The translations under genes and the position numbers were made by a program. Of a stretch of DNA of 64,000 nt, positions 35,081-44,102 are shown one piece after another. The notes beneath the pieces are model-generated. The model saw only the letters and a program-made list of their open reading frames with translations. It ran no database searches and was not told the origin of the DNA. This DNA is from Luteimonas_C sp035250245 (GTDB taxonomy: Bacteria; Pseudomonadota; Gammaproteobacteria; Xanthomonadales; Xanthomonadaceae), in contig DATFFH010000095.1 of the NCBI GenBank assembly GCA_035250245.1, positions 1 through 64,000 on the forward strand, read 5' to 3'. The stretch's first letter is position 1, and the number at the start of each line of letters is the position of its first letter.

Positions 35081-36921
35081 GCCGCCCCAACGCGCCAAGA
35101 CAAATAGCTGTAGACCAACCACAAGGGCTGCGAGTGGTCTTTCAGCCCGGCTCGGTGTTCTGCCAACAGGCTGCGAACACTTCTTCCGTCCACCGCCCCC
35201 GTATCGCCCGACGACAACGCCAAAAGTTCGTCACCCATACGGGAACGCATCCAATGGCCCACCGGCGAAGCAAAGCCTTGTTTGCGGCGCGACCATACGA
35301 AATCGGGCGTACGCCCCCGCATCGCCGCATGCAATAAGCGCTTGCCGCGAAAACCGCGGAAGTGCCAGCGCCAGGGGAGACGCAATACGAATTCCGCCAA
35401 ATCGCGATCCAAGAACGGGCAACGGACTTCGAGCGAACTGAACATGCTGGCCCTATCGGTCTTTGCCAAGATGTCTTGGGGCAACCAAATCAGCCAATCG
35501 TTGACCAGCATCTTCCCGAGCTCGTCCGGAGTTTCTCCCCAGGCGGAAAGAGGCGCGGGATTGCCCTGCGGCAAGCCAGGCGCGAGCCTTGACAAGGCAT
35601 CGCTGCGCATCGCGGGAGGCGCAACATAGTTTTCCGGCGCTTCATTCGCCAGGCCCACGAATAGGTGAGCCTTCTTCAGCAGGCTTGCGCTGTGGTGCGA
35701 CAGCGGCTCAGGCATAGCCGACAGCGCCGATTCGAGCACCCGCCTTGGCATGCCAGGCAAACGGCGGTAGTACTGCAGGAGAAGCCTAGCCGCATAGCGT
35801 GCGTAGCCACCGAAAAGTTCGTCGCCCCCGTCTCCGCTCAGCGCGACCTTCACGTATCCGGCGGCAAGAGACGAGACCATGGCGGTCGGTACCAGCGATG
35901 CGTCCCCAAAAGGCTGTCCGAATCGGGACGACAATTTTGCCGCCATATCCAGAGCTTGATCCGCCGACAGCAACCGTTCGGTGTGCAGGGTATCGAGCAT
36001 TCCCGCAGCGCGGGCCGCGTATTGCCTTTCGTCGTAGCTGGATTCTCCAAATCCGATCGTGAACGTGCGCAAGCGGCCCAGCCCCGTTTGTTGGGCCAAG
36101 GCGCAAATGATCGTGGAATCCACGCCGCCCGAGAGGAAAGCACCCACTTCGACGTCCGCGGCCAATTGCCGTTTTCTCACTCCGGCAACAAGCAACCGTC
36201 TGGCTTCTGAAGCCGCGTCTTCGAAACTGCCTTGCCAAGGGGACAGCGTAGGCATCCAATACCTGGCAGACCGCATGCGCCCCTCTCCGTCGCGCTCCAG
36301 CCAACTGCCAGGCAGCACTTCGAACACACCTTCCAGACAGGTACGCCCCGGCATGGCGAAGCCGTAGCGGAAGTAGTCGCTGATGCCTGCCGCGTTTTCC
36401 GACCAAATTTCATCGGGGCAAAGCACACGCAATGCGGAAAGCTCGGACGCGCATGCGAAGGCCCGCATCGAGCCGCGATAGAACAATGGTTTCTTCCCGA
36501 AAGGATCCCGCGCCATTAACAGCGATCCATCGCGGGAATCGTGCAAAGCGAAAGCCCACATGCCGTCCAAGCGGTCGATGAATGCCTTGCCTTGCGACGC
36601 CAACCCGGCAAGAAGCACTTCCGTATCACTGGCGTCCCTGAACTTCCAACTCCCTTCGAGCGAGCGCCGCAACTCTCTGTAGTTGTATATCTCGCCGTTG
36701 AATACCAGGGTCCAGCGTCCGCTGTCGTCCCTCATCGGTTGATGACCGCCGGCCAGATCCACGATCGCCAGACGGGTGTGGCCGAATGCGATGTCGGAAC
36801 CGGATAAAGCCGCTTGAGCATCGGGACCACGGTGCTCGAGTCGCGATATAGCGTCGCGCATCCTGGCCGAGCGTGACTCCGCGCTCGCTGCCGGATCGAT
36901 CAATAAGGCTATTCCGCACAT
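35077..36921 (-). CDS. asnB: Asparagine synthetase (glutamine-hydrolysing), AsnB type
   Basis: A 614-aa two-domain amidotransferase. The N-terminal glutaminase has the nucleophile Cys2 ('MCGIALLIDP') and 'RLEHRGPDAQ', 'GHTRLAIVDLAGGHQPM', 'VFNGEIYNYRELR'. The synthetase domain has the pyrophosphate loop 'GAFLSGGVDSTIICAL' and 'ALSGDGGDELFGGYARY'. Free asparagine synthesis is possible, but homologues inside glycan clusters often amidate sugar acids or peptides. It lies between two GT4 genes, overlapping one and 3 nt from the other, so a role in glycan assembly is likely. Confidence 0.88.
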   Translation of the reverse strand: MCGIALLIDPAASAESRSARMRDAISRLEHRGPDAQAALSGSDIAFGHTRLAIVDLAGGHQPMRDDSGRWTLVFNGEIYNYRELRRSLEGSWKFRDASDTEVLLAGLASQGKAFIDRLDGMWAFALHDSRDGSLLMARDPFGKKPLFYRGSMRAFACASELSALRVLCPDEIWSENAAGISDYFRYGFAMPGRTCLEGVFEVLPGSWLERDGEGRMRSARYWMPTLSPWQGSFEDAASEARRLLVAGVRKRQLAADVEVGAFLSGGVDSTIICALAQQTGLGRLRTFTIGFGESSYDERQYAARAAGMLDTLHTERLLSADQALDMAAKLSSRFGQPFGDASLVPTAMVSSLAAGYVKVALSGDGGDELFGGYARYAARLLLQYYRRLPGMPRRVLESALSAMPEPLSHHSASLLKKAHLFVGLANEAPENYVAPPAMRSDALSRLAPGLPQGNPAPLSAWGETPDELGKMLVNDWLIWLPQDILAKTDRASMFSSLEVRCPFLDRDLAEFVLRLPWRWHFRGFRGKRLLHAAMRGRTPDFVWSRRKQGFASPVGHWMRSRMGDELLALSSGDTGAVDGRSVRSLLAEHRAGLKDHSQPLWLVYSYLSWRVGAA

Positions 36922-36924
36922 CGG

Positions 36925-38127
36925 TCAGCGGGCTCCGGTGGCGTTGCGGCTCATGAGCGTGCCGAATAAAGCCGCGTATCGGTTTGCCGCGACAGGCCAT
37001 GTCTCGCCGGAGGCCAGTATGCGCGCTCTCGCGTTTCGGCCCATCGCGCGCAACAGCTCGCGATTATCGCTCGCCTCGCGCAGATTCTTCGCCAAGGCTT
37101 CATAGTCGTCCACCGGAAAGAGCCATCCGTTCACTCCGTGCTCGACCAAACCGCGGACCCCCGGAAGGTCAGTGCTGATCACCGGCACGCCAGCGGCGAG
37201 TGCTTCCAATACTACGTTCGGACGTCCTTCCGAGCGGCTGGTCAAGACGAACACATCCGCGTCGGCAAGCAGCTCCAGTACTTCCTGCGGCGGGACAGCG
37301 CCGGAAAAGACCAGCCGCGAATCCACTCCGAGCTTCTCGGCCCGAGCGGCCAACTCTTCGCGCTCTGGGCCGTCGCCGACGATCTTTACCGATAAAATCG
37401 GAGCACGCCCGATCGCTCCCATGGCCGAGATCAGGACGTCGAATCCCTTGCGCCGGATCGCGCTGCCCACCGCGAGTACGCGCAGCACGGCCGGATCGCC
37501 GGCACTGCTGCGTACCCGCAGATAGTCCTCGTCCACCCCGTTCCTGCAGACCGACATTTTCTGTGCAGACCGCGGATAAAGCTGCTTGAGCTCTTCGAGC
37601 ATGGCGTCGGAAACGCACACGACCGCATCGCTGCCTCCGACCGCTGCGCCCAACACCCAGCGCGAGAATACGGATTTTTTCGCGGATGCGACGTCGTCGC
37701 CGCGCAACGTGGTCGCGACCGGCTTGCGCGCCAACCGCGCCGCGAGGGCAGCAATCGCACCGCAGATCGCCCAGTTCGCGTGGATCATATCGCTCGAGCG
37801 AGCTTCCCGCAGGCAGCGAACGAACATGGCTAAGATAAGCAACGGCACCATCCATGCTTTGGCCGGACTGGTTGCCAGAGCGGCCGAAATGCCGCCGGCG
37901 GCTTGCGATAACGTGCGCATGCGCTTGGGCGCATAACACACCGGACTGATCCGCACCCTTCCGTCCGAATAGCTGCCCGTCCCTGCCGCATCGTCCGGGC
38001 AGAGCACGTCGATCCGCCAATCGCGGGGAAAACTCCGATAGAGCCTGTGCACGAAGATGCCAGATGCCGAACCCGGTCTCAAAGGATAGGAGGTCGTCAG
38101 AGCCAACAGCCGTTTCCCGGTGCGCAT
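36925..38127 (-). CDS. Glycosyltransferase family 4 protein
   Basis: A 400-aa GT-B glycosyltransferase: 'LALTTSYPLRPGSASGIFVHRLYRSFP' at the N-terminus, 'LRVLAVGSAIRRKGFDVLISAM', 'KIVGDGPEREELAARAEKLGVDSRLVFSGAVPPQEVLELLADADVFVLTSRSEGRPNVVLEALAAGVPVISTDLPGVRGLVEHGVNG' split over the C-terminal domain with the E-x7-E motif. Substrates unknown. I prefer the ATG at 38127, which has a GAGG site; a TTG at 38217 would overlap the upstream gene and add 30 unconserved residues. It precedes asnB by 3 nt. Confidence 0.85.
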   Translation of the reverse strand: MRTGKRLLALTTSYPLRPGSASGIFVHRLYRSFPRDWRIDVLCPDDAAGTGSYSDGRVRISPVCYAPKRMRTLSQAAGGISAALATSPAKAWMVPLLILAMFVRCLREARSSDMIHANWAICGAIAALAARLARKPVATTLRGDDVASAKKSVFSRWVLGAAVGGSDAVVCVSDAMLEELKQLYPRSAQKMSVCRNGVDEDYLRVRSSAGDPAVLRVLAVGSAIRRKGFDVLISAMGAIGRAPILSVKIVGDGPEREELAARAEKLGVDSRLVFSGAVPPQEVLELLADADVFVLTSRSEGRPNVVLEALAAGVPVISTDLPGVRGLVEHGVNGWLFPVDDYEALAKNLREASDNRELLRAMGRNARARILASGETWPVAANRYAALFGTLMSRNATGAR

Positions 38128-38200
38128 CAAGGCCTCGACAGCGGAGGATGCCGGGTTCGGATAGCCATCGATGCCTCGGCGTGGTTGCGGGGGACGCGGC

Positions 38201-39073
38201 TTAGTCGCGCGCCGCAAGATTACTCGAGCGCTGGAAGGTAAGCATGCAGATCTGCTCCGATATCAACCCGATCAGGAACACGATCACACCCGCGCTCAGC
38301 AGCAGCGCGCTCATGTTCGTGAAACGGTGCTCGGTCGCGAACGTAAAGGCGTAGTAACCCAAACCAAGCGCACCGAACACGGCGCCCACCGGCGCGAACA
38401 GCTTCAGCGGCGAATACAACGTAGCGATCTTGAAGATGATCAACAGGAAGCGGATGCCGTCCTTGATCGGGCGGATGTGGCTGTTGTTCCCCACCCGCCT
38501 CGCTACCGGAATGGAGACATAGGCCACGGGATAGGCGCTGCGGAAGAACGCCATGGTCGAGGTGGTCGGATAGGAAAAGCCGTTCGGCAGCAGGTGCAGG
38601 AACTCGCGGAAGCGGTCGGCGCGCACGGCGCGGAAACCCGAGGTCAGGTCGGCGACGCGCATGCCGGTCATCCAGCTCGCCAAACGGTTGTAGAGGGCGT
38701 TCGCCGCCCCCCGGCCCGCATTCGCCTGGCCCGAGGCGTCCCGGGCTCCCACCACCATGTCGTAGCCTTCGGACAGCTTGTCCAGCAGCGCCTGGATATG
38801 GAGCGGGTCGTGCTGCCCGTCCGCATCCATGAACACGATCACATCTCCGGAAGCCGCCCGTGTCCCGCGTTTGATCGCCGCCCCGTTACCCAGGGAATAG
38901 GGGGTGCTCAGTACTACGGCGCCATGCTGGGCCGCTATGGCGGCGGTGTCGTCGGTCGAGCCGTCGTCGACCACGATGATTTCCGCATCGGACAGGCGCT
39001 CCCGCAGGGCCGGCAGCACCCGGCGCAGGCCTTCGGCTTCGTTCTTGGCGGGCAGGACGATGGACAGGCGCAT
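38201..39073 (-). CDS. Glycosyltransferase family 2 (DPM1/GtrB-like) with C-terminal membrane segments
   Basis: A 290-aa GT-A enzyme: 'MRLSIVLPAKNEAEGLRRVLPAL', 'IIVVDDGSTDDTAAIAAQHGA', 'GDVIVFMDADGQHDP' (DxD-type motif) and 'DLTSGFRAVRADRF'. Two hydrophobic segments near the end (about residues 228-275) anchor it. This architecture is that of polyprenyl-phosphate glycosyltransferases that load a sugar onto a lipid carrier, which would feed the GT-C membrane enzymes beside the pilins. It is the first gene of the minus-strand glycan cluster and diverges from pilB. Confidence 0.87.
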   Translation of the reverse strand: MRLSIVLPAKNEAEGLRRVLPALRERLSDAEIIVVDDGSTDDTAAIAAQHGAVVLSTPYSLGNGAAIKRGTRAASGDVIVFMDADGQHDPLHIQALLDKLSEGYDMVVGARDASGQANAGRGAANALYNRLASWMTGMRVADLTSGFRAVRADRFREFLHLLPNGFSYPTTSTMAFFRSAYPVAYVSIPVARRVGNNSHIRPIKDGIRFLLIIFKIATLYSPLKLFAPVGAVFGALGLGYYAFTFATEHRFTNMSALLLSAGVIVFLIGLISEQICMLTFQRSSNLAARD

Positions 39074-39200
39074 TGGTTTCCCCTTCTTGGCCGCAGATTA
39101 GCCGAAAATCCGGTTTGTTATGAAAAAGTGATGGCTACGACGTTCGCCGTCGCCGGTTTGAGGTAAAGTCCGAAGACCTCGGGGGAGGAGGTTGATTCTT

Positions 39201-40928
39201 ATGAGCGCGGTTCCGACAGCCAACCTGGTCGGCATTACCGGCATCGCCCGGCGCTTGGTGCTGGACGGCGCCCTCGACGAGGCCGCCGCGCGCAGCGCGC
39301 TGGAAGGCGCGACCCGCGAACGCAAGCCGATCGCGGTGTATCTCAGCGAAAACAAACTGGTGAACGCTTCGCAGATGGCGGCCGCCAATTCGATCGAATT
39401 CGGCATGCCGCTGTTCGATCCGACGACGATGGATCCGGGCCAGAACGCATTGAAGCTGGTCAAGGAAGACCTGATCACCAAGCATCACGTGCTGCCGCTG
39501 TTCAAGCGCGGCAATCGCTTGTTCGTCGGCACCTCCGATCCGACCAACAGCCGTGCGCTGGACGAAATCAAGTTCAACGTGAACATGGCGGTCGAGCCGA
39601 TCCTGGTCGACGAGGACAGCATCCGCCGCACGCTCCAGCAATGGCTGGACATGAGCGACACGCTGGCCGACATGACCGGCGACTCCGAAGGCCTGGAAAG
39701 CCTGGACGTGGGCGGCGGGGACGACGATCTGACCGCCGGCGATTCCGGCGTCGACGCCGCCGGCGACGACACGCCGGTAGTCAAATTCGTCAACAAGGTC
39801 CTGATCGATGCGATCCGCCGCGGCGCCTCGGACATCCACTTCGAGCCCTACGAGAGCGACTACCGGGTGCGCCAGCGCATCGACGGCATCCTCAAGACGG
39901 TCGCCAAACTACCGACCAAGCTCAATGCGCGCGTGGCCGCGCGGTTGAAGGTGATGGCGCAGCTGGACATCGCCGAGAAACGCGTGCCGCAAGATGGCCG
40001 CATCAAGCTGAACCTCTCCAAGACCAAGCAGATCGATTTCCGCGTCAGCACCCTGCCCACTCTGTTCGGCGAGAAGGTGGTGCTGCGCGTCCTGGACGGC
40101 AGCGCGGCCAGGCTCGGCATCGACAAACTGGGCTACGAGGAAGACCAGAAGACGCTGTTCCTGGAAGCGGTGCAGAAGCCCTACGGCATGGTGCTGGTCA
40201 CCGGTCCTACCGGCTCGGGAAAGACCGTGTCTCTGTATACCGCGCTGAACATCCTCAATAACGAGCAGCGCAACATCTCCACCGTCGAAGACCCGGTGGA
40301 AATCCGCGTGCCCGGCATCAACCAGGTACAGATGAACGTCAAGCGCGGCATGACCTTCGCCGCGGCCCTGCGCAGCTTCCTGCGCCAGGACCCGGACGTG
40401 ATCATGGTCGGCGAAATCCGCGACCTGGAAACCGCCGAAATCGCTATCAAGGCCGCGCAGACAGGCCACATGGTGCTTTCTACGTTGCACACCAACGACG
40501 CCCCGCAAACCATCTCCCGCCTGATGAACATGGGCGTCGCGCCCTACAACATCACCAGCTCGGTCAGCCTGGTCATTGCTCAGCGCCTAGCGCGGCGCTT
40601 GCACGACTGCAAGCGCGAGGTCCATCTCCCCGACCACGCATTGCTGGCCGAAGGCTTCACCAGCGACGAAGTGCATGCGGGCATCAAGATCTACGAGCCG
40701 GTCGGCTGCAGCGAATGCACCGAGGGCTACAAGGGGCGCATGGGCATCTATCAGGTGATGCCGATGAGCGAGGAAATCCAGGAAATCGTGCTGGCGGGCG
40801 GGAACGCGATGGCGATCGCGGAAGTCGCGCAGAAAGCCGGGATCCGCGACCTGCGCAAGTCGGCACTGATGAAAGTGAAGAACGGGCTGACCAGCCTGGC
40901 CGAAATCAACCGAGTCACCAAGGACTAA
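39201..40928 (+). CDS. pilB: Type IV pilus extension ATPase PilB
   Basis: A 575-aa hexameric ATPase that powers pilus assembly. N-terminal MshEN-like domain (residues 1-150), then the ATPase core with 'VVKFVNKVLIDAIRRGASDIHFEPYE', Walker A GPTGSGKT, the Asp box 'NISTVEDPVEIRV', Walker B 'RQDPDVIMVGEIRDLETAEIA' and His box 'GHMVLSTLHTND'. The C-terminal zinc motif has its second pair intact ('GCSECTEGYKG'), but only one Cys in the first position ('RLHDCKREV'). Start at 39201 with a GGAGGAGG site. pilB-pilC-pilD-coaE is one transcription unit. Confidence 0.97.
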   Translation: MSAVPTANLVGITGIARRLVLDGALDEAAARSALEGATRERKPIAVYLSENKLVNASQMAAANSIEFGMPLFDPTTMDPGQNALKLVKEDLITKHHVLPLFKRGNRLFVGTSDPTNSRALDEIKFNVNMAVEPILVDEDSIRRTLQQWLDMSDTLADMTGDSEGLESLDVGGGDDDLTAGDSGVDAAGDDTPVVKFVNKVLIDAIRRGASDIHFEPYESDYRVRQRIDGILKTVAKLPTKLNARVAARLKVMAQLDIAEKRVPQDGRIKLNLSKTKQIDFRVSTLPTLFGEKVVLRVLDGSAARLGIDKLGYEEDQKTLFLEAVQKPYGMVLVTGPTGSGKTVSLYTALNILNNEQRNISTVEDPVEIRVPGINQVQMNVKRGMTFAAALRSFLRQDPDVIMVGEIRDLETAEIAIKAAQTGHMVLSTLHTNDAPQTISRLMNMGVAPYNITSSVSLVIAQRLARRLHDCKREVHLPDHALLAEGFTSDEVHAGIKIYEPVGCSECTEGYKGRMGIYQVMPMSEEIQEIVLAGGNAMAIAEVAQKAGIRDLRKSALMKVKNGLTSLAEINRVTKD

Positions 40929-40930
40929 TC

Positions 40931-42193
40931 ATGGCCGCCAGCAAATCTGCAGCCGCCGCCAAGGCGCAAGCCAAGCTCCGCACCGCAAACTCGCTGGAGA
41001 CCTTCGTCTGGCAAGGCACGGACAAGCGCGGCACGGTGATGAAAGGCGAGCAGCAGGCGAAGAACGCCAATCTGCTGCGCGCCGAACTGCGCAGGCAGGG
41101 CATCACGCCGAAGATCGTCAAGCCCAAGGGCAAGCCGCTGTTCGGCAGCGCCGGACGCAACATCAGCGCCAAGGAAATCGCGATCTTCAGCCGCCAGCTG
41201 GCGACGATGATGAAATCGGGCGTGCCGATCGTGCAGGCGCTGGAAATCATCGCGGGCGGGCAGAAGAACCCGAAGATGCAGAAGATGGTGGATACCTTGC
41301 GCGCGGACATCGCCGGCGGCGCGTCCATCTACGAGGCGATGAGCAGGCACCCGGTCCAGTTCGACGAACTCTTCCGCAACCTGGTCCGGGCGGGCGAGAG
41401 CGCGGGCGTGCTGGAGACCGTCCTGGACACGATCGCCACCTATAAAGAGAACACCGAGGCGCTGAAGGGGAAGATCAAAAAAGCCCTGTTCTACCCAGCG
41501 ATGGTCATCGCGGTCGCCATCATCGTCAGTTCGATCCTGCTGGTGTTCGTGGTGCCCCAGTTCGAAGAAGTATTCAAGAACTTCGGTGCCGAATTACCTG
41601 CGTTCACCCAGATCATCGTGAACGCGTCACGTTTCATGGTGGAGTGGTGGTGGGTGGTGGTACTCGTTCTGGCGGCAAGCATCGTCGCGGCCATCTATTT
41701 CTTCAAACGCTCGCCCGGATTCCAGCATTTCGTAGACCGCATGATCCTGAAGGTTCCGGTCATCGGCCAGATCATGCATAACGCAGCGGTCGCGCGCTTC
41801 GCACGCACCCTCGCCACGACGTTCAAAGCGGGCGTGCCGCTGGTGGAGGCGCTGGACACCGTCGCCGGCGCCACCGGCAATACGGTCTACGAGAATGCCG
41901 TGAAGCGCATGCGCGACGACGTCTCGGTCGGCTACCAGGTGAACATGGCGATGAAGCAGGTCAACCTGTTCCCGCACATGGTGGTGCAGATGACCGCGAT
42001 CGGCGAAGAAGCGGGCGCGCTGGACACCATGTTGTTCAAGGTCGCCGAGTTCTACGAGCAGGAAGTCAACAACTCGGTGGACGCATTGGCGAGCCTGATC
42101 GAACCGATGATCATGGTCTTCATCGGCGTGCTGGTGGGCGGCATGGTGATCGGCATGTACCTGCCTATCTTCAAACTGGCGGCTGTCGTCTAA
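40931..42193 (+). CDS. pilC: Type IV pilus platform protein PilC
   Basis: A 420-aa inner-membrane platform protein with two GspF domains, which couples PilB to pilin polymerisation. 'FVWQGTDKRGTVMKGEQQAKNANLLRAELRRQGI' and 'IFSRQLATMMKSGVPIVQALEIIAGG' are in the first domain; 'VARFARTLATTFKAGVPLVEALDTVAGATGN' in the second; three transmembrane segments near residues 190-245 and at the end. It lies 2 nt after the pilB stop codon, with AAGGA as ribosome site within the pilB terminus. Confidence 0.97.
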   Translation: MAASKSAAAAKAQAKLRTANSLETFVWQGTDKRGTVMKGEQQAKNANLLRAELRRQGITPKIVKPKGKPLFGSAGRNISAKEIAIFSRQLATMMKSGVPIVQALEIIAGGQKNPKMQKMVDTLRADIAGGASIYEAMSRHPVQFDELFRNLVRAGESAGVLETVLDTIATYKENTEALKGKIKKALFYPAMVIAVAIIVSSILLVFVVPQFEEVFKNFGAELPAFTQIIVNASRFMVEWWWVVVLVLAASIVAAIYFFKRSPGFQHFVDRMILKVPVIGQIMHNAAVARFARTLATTFKAGVPLVEALDTVAGATGNTVYENAVKRMRDDVSVGYQVNMAMKQVNLFPHMVVQMTAIGEEAGALDTMLFKVAEFYEQEVNNSVDALASLIEPMIMVFIGVLVGGMVIGMYLPIFKLAAVV

Positions 42194-42200
42194 TAGGCGC

Positions 42201-43067
42201 ATGGCCTTTCTTGATCAAAACCCCGGCCTCGGCTATCCCGCCGCGGCCGGATTGGGATTGCTGCTGGGCAGCTTCCTGAACGTCGTCATCCTGCGGCTGC
42301 CGCGGCGACTGGAGTGGCAGTGGAAGCGCGACAGCCGGGAAATCCTGGGCGAACCGGACATCTACGACCCGCCGCCCCCGGGCATCGTGGTGGAGCGTTC
42401 GCACGACCCGGAAACCGGCCATCCGCTGGCCTGGTGGGAGAACATCCCAGTCCTGAGCTATCTGATGCTGCGTGGCCGTTCGCGCTACAGCGGCAAGCGC
42501 ATCTCGCTGCAGTATCCGCTGGTGGAACTGCTGACCATGGTGCTGGTGCTGTGCTGCGTGTGGCGCTTCGGCTTCGGCTGGCAAGGTTTCGGCGCGATCC
42601 TGTTCACCTGCTTCCTGGTCGCGCTATCGGGCATCGATCTGCGCACCCAGCTGTTGCCCGATCAATTGACCTTGCCGCTGTTGTGGCTGGGCCTGATCGC
42701 AGCGGTGGAGAATCTGTACATCGGTCAGAAAGCCGCGCTGCTGGGGGTGATGGCCGGTTATTCGTGTCTGTGGGCCGTGTGGTGGCTGTTCAAACAGCTG
42801 ACCGGCAAGGAAGGCATGGGCCACGGCGACTTCAAGCTGCTGGCGGCATTGGGCGCGTGGGTAGGCTTGAATGGCATCCTGCCGATTGTCCTGCTGTCGT
42901 CGCTGGTCGGGGCCCTGATCGGTTCGGCCTGGCTGGCGGCGAAAGGCCGCGACCGGGCGACGCCGATCCCGTTCGGCCCCTATCTGGCCATCGCCGGCTG
43001 GATTGTGTTCTTCTGGGGCAAGGACATCGTCGAGGCCTACCTCCGTTTTTCCGGTTTGAGGCCGTGA
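42201..43067 (+). CDS. pilD: Prepilin peptidase PilD lacking the tetracysteine motif
   Basis: A 288-aa inner-membrane aspartic protease and N-methyltransferase that matures type IV pilins and type II secretion pseudopilins. N-terminal 'GLLLGSFLNVVILRLPRRLE'; catalytic aspartates in 'LSGIDLRTQLLPD' and 'GHGDFKLLAALGAW'; about eight transmembrane segments. The cytoplasmic loop usually has two CxxC pairs; here it reads 'HDPETGHPLAWWENIPVLSYLMLRGRSRYSG' with no cysteines, as I recall for Xanthomonas XpsO. It follows pilC by 7 nt. Confidence 0.95.
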   Translation: MAFLDQNPGLGYPAAAGLGLLLGSFLNVVILRLPRRLEWQWKRDSREILGEPDIYDPPPPGIVVERSHDPETGHPLAWWENIPVLSYLMLRGRSRYSGKRISLQYPLVELLTMVLVLCCVWRFGFGWQGFGAILFTCFLVALSGIDLRTQLLPDQLTLPLLWLGLIAAVENLYIGQKAALLGVMAGYSCLWAVWWLFKQLTGKEGMGHGDFKLLAALGAWVGLNGILPIVLLSSLVGALIGSAWLAAKGRDRATPIPFGPYLAIAGWIVFFWGKDIVEAYLRFSGLRP

Positions 43068-43071
43068 TGCT

Positions 43072-43327
43072 TCCCTCTCCCCTCACGGGTGAAGACGCAT
43101 TGCTGCGAAGCATCGCTTTCGCGTACGCCTGAACGCCCTCGCGTAAGCGAGGGCCGGGGCGCGGAGCGGGGACAGGCGCGAAGCGCCAGGGAGAGGGTTC
43201 GGCTCTTGGCGCAGAATCACGGCAGATCACAAAGCACGCTTCGCTGCGCTCACGCCCCCTCTCCTGCCCCCGGATCAAGTCCGGGGCGGGCTCTTCGGGC
43301 ATCCTCTCCCGCAAGGGGAGAGGAAAG
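43072..43327. repeat. CCCTCTCCC/GGGAGAGG repeat element between pilD and coaE
   Basis: A 255-nt stretch starting CTTCCCTCTCCCC and ending with CCTCTCCCGCAAGGGGAGAGG, with internal palindromes (CCCTCGCGTAAGCGAGGG, GGCGCGAAGCGCC, CCCCGGATCAAGTCCGGGG). It is an expanded relative of the sucC-sucD element. No gene seen in it. Confidence 0.65.
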
Positions 43328-43350
43328 CACGGCGCGGAGCGAATGAAGCC

Positions 43351-43965
43351 ATGAGCGAATTCATCGTAGGCCTCACCGGCGGCGTGGCTTCGGGCAAGAC
43401 CGCGGCCGCCCGATGCTTCGAGGCCTTGGGCGTGACGGTCGCGGACGCCGACGTGGCCGCACGCGAAGCGGTGGCGCCCGGCTCGGAAGGCCTGGACGAA
43501 GTGGTCGCCGTTTTCGGCGAGGGCGTGCTCGACGCCTCAGGCGGACTGGATCGCGCCGCGATGCGCCGGCGCGTATTCGCCGACGAAGCGGCGCGCAAGC
43601 GCCTGGAAGTCATCGTGCATCCGCGCGTACGCAAGGCGCTGAAGGCCGCCTGCGAGGCGGCGCGCGGACCGTATGCCATCGCCGCAATCCCCTTGCTGGC
43701 CGAAGGCGGCGGACGCGAAGCCTATCCGTGGCTGGACCGGATCCTGGTGATCGACGTGCCGCGCGAAACGCAGATCGAACGGCTGATCCGCCGCGACGGC
43801 GTCGACGCGGCCCTGGCCGAGAGAATGCTGGCCGCGCAAGCCGGCCGCGAGCTTCGGTTGACGATCGCGGACGACGTGATCGTCAACGACGGTTCGCTGC
43901 AGGCCTTGGAAGCGCAGGTAACCGCGTTGCATGCGCGTTACCTCGCGCTGTCCGCGGGCTCTTAG
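43351..43965 (+). CDS. coaE: Dephospho-CoA kinase
   Basis: A 204-aa P-loop kinase catalysing the last step of coenzyme A synthesis. It opens 'FIVGLTGGVASGKTAAARCFEALGVTVADADVAARE' with Walker A GGVASGKT and the CoaE signature DADVAARE, then 'VIVHPRVRKAL', 'IAAIPLLAEGGGREAYPWLDRILVIDVP' and 'RRDGVDAALAERMLAAQA'. Position after pilD is the standard gamma-proteobacterial arrangement. A repeat separates it from pilD, so its transcript level may differ. Confidence 0.96.
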   Translation: MSEFIVGLTGGVASGKTAAARCFEALGVTVADADVAAREAVAPGSEGLDEVVAVFGEGVLDASGGLDRAAMRRRVFADEAARKRLEVIVHPRVRKALKAACEAARGPYAIAAIPLLAEGGGREAYPWLDRILVIDVPRETQIERLIRRDGVDAALAERMLAAQAGRELRLTIADDVIVNDGSLQALEAQVTALHARYLALSAGS

Positions 43966-43987
43966 CGACGCATCGCTTGCAGGAACG

Positions 43988-44089
43988 GCTGCTTTTGTGG
44001 GAGCGGCTTCAGCCGCGAGCTCTTTCCTTCAGATCGCCGTGGCTTGCGGAAAGAGCTCGCGGCTAAAGCCGCTCCCACAAAAAAGCAGC
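43988..44089. repeat. Paired inverted repeat, GGGAGCGGCTTCAGCCGCGAGC type
   Basis: Left arm begins GCTGCTTTTGTGGGAGCGGC and the right arm is its near-exact reverse complement. Lies between the convergent coaE and Nudix-fusion genes. Same family as 13097-13185. Confidence 0.85.
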
Positions 44090-44102
44090 GTACAAAGGCG
44101 GG

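Noticed and set aside
36925..38217. TTG start at 38217 for the GT4 gene
   Set aside because: It overlaps the upstream GT2 gene and adds an unconserved stretch; the ATG at 38127 has a ribosome site and the family N-terminus.
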